A program made the position numbers and the translations under genes. From Deinococcus marmoris DSM 12784 (lineage in GTDB: Bacteria > Deinococcota > Deinococci > Deinococcales > Deinococcaceae): a DNA stretch of 19,821 bases. How positions within the stretch are numbered: position 1 is the first letter of the stretch; the number at the start of each line of letters is the position of its first letter. A model generated the notes under the pieces. It saw only the letters and a program-made list of their open reading frames with translations. It was not told the origin of the DNA and made no database searches. The DNA lies in the NCBI RefSeq assembly GCF_000701405.1, contig NZ_JNIV01000082.1, positions 1 through 19,821 on the forward strand, in the 5' to 3' direction. Positions 16,180 to 19,821 of the stretch are shown in pieces.

Positions 16180-16955
16180 CTAGGCCAGCATCTCAATGAA
16201 CACCTGCACCAGCTCAGGATCAAAATGCTCACCTGCCTGTACCTCAATCTCCGCGAGCGCCTGCGCTCCCGTCCACGCCGCCTTATACGGCCTCGGACTC
16301 GTCAACGCATCAAACACATCGCACAACGCAAAGAGCCGCCCCTCCAAGCTGATGGCGTCCCCCACCTTCCCTGCCGGGTAGCCCTGCCCGTTCCAGCGCT
16401 CATGGTGATCGCGCACCACGTCCAGTGCCGCTGCGGGCAGAAAACCCAGCGCCGTGGCAAAGCGGATGCCCGCCTCCACATGCGAGCGCATCACCGGCCA
16501 CTCCGCCGCGCTCAGCTTGCCAGACTTCAGCAGCACCGCGTCCGGAATCGCGATCTTGCCAATGTCGTGCAGGTACGCGCCCCAGCGCAGCGCCTGGAGC
16601 CGCGCCGGATCCCACGACAAGGCCTCTCCCATCCGTAGGGCCAGCGCGGTCACCCTGTCCGTGTGGCCCTGGGTCTCACCGTCGCGCGCTTCCAGCGCCA
16701 GACCGAGCGCCCGCAAGGCCGCCTCACGCGCCTGGATGGCCTGTTCATCGGCGGCCAGGCGTCCAGCCAGGCTGGCGATGGTGCCCGCCACCATACTGAA
16801 CAGCGCAGCCTCCTCGGCCTGCCAGCGGTGCGGCTCCAGGGTATGCATCAGAAACGCGCCCAGCAGGCGGCCCCCGGCGTCGCAGACTGGGCAGGCCGCC
16901 AGACTGGCCACCCCCAGTTCGGGAAAGCCTGCCGTCTGGGGGAACGCGGCGGTGT

Positions 16956-16963
16956 CATCAAAG
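16956..16963. repeat. 8-bp target-site duplication, left copy
   Basis: CATCAAAG, identical to 18624-18631. Only one copy is needed to encode FFDD of the HD-GYP protein. Confidence 0.9.
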
Positions 16964-17001
16964 CTACGGTGGCAAACTTGACTTGCTAGACTCCCGTTAT
17001 C

Positions 17002-18623
17002 ATGGCTCGCCAACATCGTCGTCATGCCCCAGACCGAGAAGAAACGCTGCACCGATTGGCTCCGGTGTGTCCCGTCTGCGGCGCATTCGCGCCGCTGGAT
17101 TACCACAACAGCCGTCGTCTCATAGGGATGCAAGAGCAGGTAAAGTACATCCTCAAGATCCGTCGCTGTCAGAACCAGGCGTGTGGCTGGTTCCGCAAGC
17201 CACTTCGTCCGGAAGCGGAAGGGGGATTGGCCCTTCCATACAGTGAATATGGTTTTGATGTCCTGGCTTTCATCGGCCAGGAACGCTTTGCGTTCCACCG
17301 CACTGTCCCGGAAATCCATACCCTGTTGGCTCAGCGACAGGTGGATATCAGTCAGCGTCAGGTTACCCACCTGATCGCCCGTTACGAGGAATTGCTGGCG
17401 TCCAAACTGATGCGCCCAGACCACTGGCAGGCCAGGCTGCGAGCGCAAGGCCGGGTCATTCTGAGCCTGGACGGTTTACAGCCTGATGTCGGCCACGAAG
17501 TGCTGTGGCTGATCCGGGAGGTGCTTTCAGGAGAAGTCCTATTGGCCCGTCCTCTGGTGACCAGTTCACAAGATGACCTTGTTGCACTGTTGATTGAGGT
17601 CAAAGAGGCGCTCGGTGAGCGCCTCCCCGTGGTTGGGGTCATTAGCGATGGACAGCGGGCCATTCGTCTGGCGATCCAACAGGTCTTTCCAGATGTCCCC
17701 CATCAGTTGTGCCAGTTCCATTCGCTGCGCGAAGCCGCCCGGCCACTGCTGGAGGTGGACCGTCATGCCAAAGTGCAACTAAAAAAGCGTCTGCGAGGCA
17801 TCAAGAAGATTGAATCCGCGCTGGAAGCGCGCCAGGATCCCCAGGCGCGGGTGCTGCTCCACTACACACTCACCATCAGGAGCGCCTTGACCGATGACGG
17901 GCGTCCGCCGCTGGTGGCCGGCGGCTTGCGGCTCCAGGAACGGATCCGTCAAATTCATGACTCGCTGGAGCGCCTCGAAGACGCCCCCCAGAAAAAAGGG
18001 GGGGCCAAGCGGATCAAGACCTGAGCCGACTGCGACAACATCTCCAGCAGGCCCTTCAGGACGATGGTCAACCCTGGGAAGCCCTGAGCCAGGCACACGA
18101 CTCAGTCATGCGTATGGCACAGGTGTTCCAGAATCCCGGTGAGGATGATGCACAGACTGTCCAACAGCAGTTCCAGCGCGTTCTCTTACAGCTGGAACGT
18201 CAGCAACAGAGTCTGCCTGAGGTCTCGAGTGCGTTGGCGCACTGCATCAAGGTGTTGACCGCCCAGCAGGACTGGCTCTTTCACTGCTACCGTGTGCCGG
18301 GTTTGCCCCGGACGAACAATGCCCTTGAGCAGTATTTTGGCTCGGCTAAGCGATATGAACGCCGTGTCAGTGGTCAGAAATCAGCCTCACCGATTCTGGT
18401 CATTCGTGGACAGGTCCGGCTGGTAGCCGCTGCGGCTACCAGGAAGAATGTGGTCCGTCCGCAAGATCTTCAGCCCACAAATGTGGAGCATTGGCGTGCA
18501 TTACGTCAGAAACTGGAACGCCGTCATGAAACCCGTCGTCTTCAGTCTCGATTCCGACGTGCCCCCCAGGCTTGCCTGGACCAGCTTGAGGCCGACTGGG
18601 ACAAGTCAAATTTGCCACCGTAG
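17002..18623 (+). CDS. DDE transposase in two frames, about 540 aa by -1 frameshift
   Basis: Frame 1 runs 17002-18024 and starts MARQHRRHAPDREETLHRLA. A zinc ribbon follows, CPVCGAF with RRCQNQACGWF (Cys23, 26, 56, 61). Two catalytic aspartates are visible, Asp157 in ILSLDGLQPD and Asp216 in GVISDGQRAIRLAI, then LCQFHSLREA. The third acidic residue lies in the second frame, in LPRTNNALEQYFGSAKRYER. The two frames meet at A6G7 (17992-18004). The -1 frame is open from there (DQDLSRLRQHLQQALQDDGQ) to the TAG at 18621-18623. It is read as one enzyme made by slippage, though a sequencing or mutational loss in the homopolymer would look the same. Confidence 0.75.
17992..18004 (+). promoter_or_regulatory. 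A6G7 frameshift site in the transposase
   Basis: Zero frame reads CAG AAA AAA GGG GGG GCC. The conserved second half of the transposase is open in the -1 frame on both sides of the run. The zero frame stops at 18022-18024. Confidence 0.6.
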
Positions 18624-18631
18624 CATCAAAG
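18624..18631. repeat. 8-bp target-site duplication, right copy
   Basis: CATCAAAG, identical to 16956-16963, directly after the TAG that ends both the transposase and the right inverted repeat. Confidence 0.9.
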
Positions 18632-18981
18632 AACAGTGGGCGCGCGCTGGAGACCAGCGCGCGCATCAGTGGCGTGTCGGCAGGCAGGCCATGGGCAGCG
18701 ATGTGCTGCATGCCTGGGGTTTGCGGCATCTGCCCCCAGGCGGCGCGCACCTGATACGTCAGGGCCTGCGCGCCGCTCACCTGGAAGTAGGCTGATCCCA
18801 CGGCAGCGGTGTGGGTGACCAGGTGTTCCAGGGTGGGCGTCACGCCGCTGGCCAGGTCCGGGGCCGAGATGACCAGCCGGGTCAGGGTCAGGACCGACTG
18901 GGCCGCCGTGGTGCGGGCGTCTTCACCTGGGGACAGGTCAGACACGCGCGGACCAACAGAGAGAGAAGCAGTCATATCCGC

Positions 18982-18987
18982 AAGATA
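18982..18987 (-). promoter_or_regulatory. Candidate leaderless -10 box of the HD-GYP gene
   Basis: On the minus strand TATCTT is followed by 6 bases and then ATG (18975). There is no Shine-Dalgarno close to this ATG. No good -35 was seen. Confidence 0.35.
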
Positions 18988-19002
18988 GGCCGCTCCACTC
19001 AC

Positions 19003-19323
19003 AAGACCGTCACAGTGCAGAAGGAACGAGGCGCCAGTCAGGGGCCGGTGAACCGAATCGAGATGAAGTGGAACTCACGTCCTCGACACTCGTGATTCGT
19101 GACCGCTTGCGGGGCATTCCCGGCCTGGTCAGGCCAGGCCCTCACCAGGCCCAGGGGGCCGGGCTGCGTATCGCTGAGCAGACCCGTCCGTTCATCCTGC
19201 GGAAGGACAGGACTGTCTCTCAGCGCTGACCGATCTGGTCAGATGCTGAACCACACCAGGGTGCTGGCAACGAGGCAGAGCGGTCTCAATCATCCCTCAA
19301 GATCACGGGAATTCTGCTCTTCT
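19003..19323. other. Non-coding or decayed region
   Basis: No whole gene is supported. A plus-strand segment (about 19091-19229) reads DRLRGIPGLVRPG, then AEQTRPFILRKDRTVSQR, then a stop. The words have a protein look (PFILRKDR recalls SNF2 helicases), but the match is too short to name. A long open frame at 19099-19734 has poor coding character and is antisense to the hotdog remnant. Confidence 0.35.
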
Positions 19324-19677
19324 TCAGCGGTCCCCAGTGGGGCGCTGCAAGGTCAGTTGCATCTGGCCCACCGTCCGGTCCGAGGCCACGGCCCGGCACG
19401 CGAACTGATTCAGCGGTCCCTGGCGGGAGGTGGCCTGGGCCTCGAAGGTGACCGACTCACCGGCCCAGCAAAAGTTCTGGGCCTCGACGCTGGCCTGCGG
19501 AATCCAGAACGGCTGGCCCTCGCCCAGACTCAGCCCGGCAAGTTCCGAGAGTTGACCCATCAGGATGGCCACTGGCATGGCGGGATACCGCTCGAAGTGC
19601 CCGGCACAGGCGGCGGCAGGCACCTCGGGGATGTAACGGCTCCAGGTGTCCCCCGAGTGCTGGGTGATGCAGACATC
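19324..19677 (-). pseudogene. FabZ-like hotdog-fold protein, 5'-truncated
   Basis: The open frame 19677-19324 reads HSGDTWSRYIPEVPAAACAG, then HFERYPAMPVAILMGQLSEL, then AGLSLGEGQPFWIPQASVEA and on to VGQMQLTLQRPTGDR. The G-H-F-x-x-x-P-x-M-P...Q-x-x-E-L-A-G block is that of beta-hydroxyacyl-ACP dehydratases and related hotdog enzymes, with His as the catalytic residue. The beta strands after it also fit. An in-frame TGA at 19678-19680 cuts off the N-terminal 30-60 residues that FabZ-like proteins normally have. A GTG at 19623 exists, but the match begins earlier. It may be a dehydratase-like remnant or a truncated thioesterase-type protein. Confidence 0.5.
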
Positions 19678-19699
19678 TCACTCATAATTGAATGTATGT

Positions 19700-19821
19700 C
19701 TCTCAACAGGGTCTCAATGGACGAATTGGCGTAACTACTCAGCGCGAGAAGTCGGGCATGAGGATGTCACCGCGAAATACACTCACGAGGCCCTGCCAGA
19801 CATGTATGCCCTGCTTGCGAA
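19700..19821 (+). pseudogene. Possible tyrosine-recombinase C-terminal fragment (runs off window)
   Basis: The frame that includes GTC at 19751 reads REVGHEDVTAKYTHEALPDM and then YALLA up to the edge. G-H-x-x-V-x-x-K-Y-T-H resembles the L-G-H-x-x-x-x-T-x-x-Y-x-H box of phage-type integrases, in which the His and Tyr are catalytic. The upstream part (WTNWRNYSA) shows no further match, so only a fragment is present. Confidence 0.3.

Larger units (their letters stand above)
16964..18623 (+). mobile_element. 1660-bp IS element, unclassified DDE family
   Basis: The ends are 22-bp inverted repeats, CTACGGTGGCAAACTTGACT and on (16964-16985) and its complement (18602-18623), with one mismatch. An 8-bp target duplication, CATCAAAG, flanks it (16956-16963 and 18624-18631). 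It encodes one transposase in two frames. Intact ends and exact duplication point to a recent insertion. The family could not be named; an ISNCY-type group is the best guess. Confidence 0.9.
16180..18975 (-). pseudogene. GAF/HD-GYP protein (putative c-di-GMP phosphodiesterase), split by IS
   Basis: The coding parts are 18975-18632 and 16963-16180. Joined without the IS and one 8-base duplicate, they give 1128 bases and a clean 375-aa protein. A GAF sensor domain covers about 25-190, and the insertion falls at Asp117-Asp118 of RPLFFDDTAAF. The HD-GYP domain has GHTDRV (about 214), LHDIGKIAIP (His247, Asp248), DHHERWNGQGYP (about 300-311) and DVFDALTSPRPYK (about 330-342), so catalytic residues are present. 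The family hydrolyses cyclic di-GMP and controls motility or biofilm. The ATG at 18975 has TATCTT 6 bases upstream, so translation may be leaderless; a GTG at 19002 is the alternative. The C-terminal half has no obvious own start. Confidence 0.85.

Noticed and set aside
16180..17448. A 422-codon minus-strand frame running from the HD-GYP half into the IS
   Set aside because: The N-terminal part is the antisense of the transposase and arises only from the insertion. The real gene is the split 375-aa one.
19091..19229. A helicase-like phrase PFILRKDR
   Set aside because: Too short and isolated; no other SNF2 motif is near. Recorded only within the region note.
1..19821. CRISPR arrays, tRNA or rRNA genes, riboswitches
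   Set aside because: None of the expected repeats, cloverleaf patterns or conserved RNA blocks was seen by eye.

Overview
The window looks like a piece of a Deinococcus-type genome. This is inferred from high-GC coding DNA, an HtrA-like lipoprotein, a fimbrial usher of the kind found in that genus, promoters that look leaderless, and dense IS elements. No rRNA, tRNA or CRISPR array was seen. No gene was compared with a database, so family names rest on motifs read by eye.

Layout. 1-376: end of an IS1-like transposase gene. 423-1512: an unrecognised 234-aa gene preceded by a broken small gene, bracketed by two hairpins. 1585-2802: AI-2E/PerM-family permease. 2883-3325: coding-like fragment of unknown origin joined to an ISAs1-type transposase remnant. 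3424-5668 (minus): tight three-gene membrane operon, MgtC/SapB protein, four-helix membrane protein, DUF2254 protein. 5683-5874: HTH fragment. 5981-7306: HtrA/DegP-type lipoprotein protease with a 134-bp MITE just upstream of its Shine-Dalgarno site. 7682-10888: two paralogous exported proteins flanking a membrane-anchored endonuclease/exonuclease/phosphatase-fold protein. 11255-14433: IS630 element fused in frame to a fimbrial usher that has lost its signal peptide. 14623-15996: decayed ISL3 transposase split by a second MITE copy, carrying two in-frame amber codons and ending in an IS630-type tail. 16180-18975: GAF/HD-GYP gene split by a 1660-bp IS with 8-bp target duplications. 19324-19821: hotdog (FabZ-like) remnant and a possible recombinase tail.

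The main theme is recent IS damage to surface and signalling genes. A cyclic-di-GMP phosphodiesterase candidate and a chaperone-usher pilus usher are both broken. The intact genes mostly concern the cell envelope: permease, MgtC operon, HtrA protease and the exported paralogues. The most unusual items are the MITE family, whose ends match an IS630-type remnant in the same window; the A-run/G-run frameshift sites shared by two unrelated IS elements; and the exported two-domain family whose members share an LSGTTG start.
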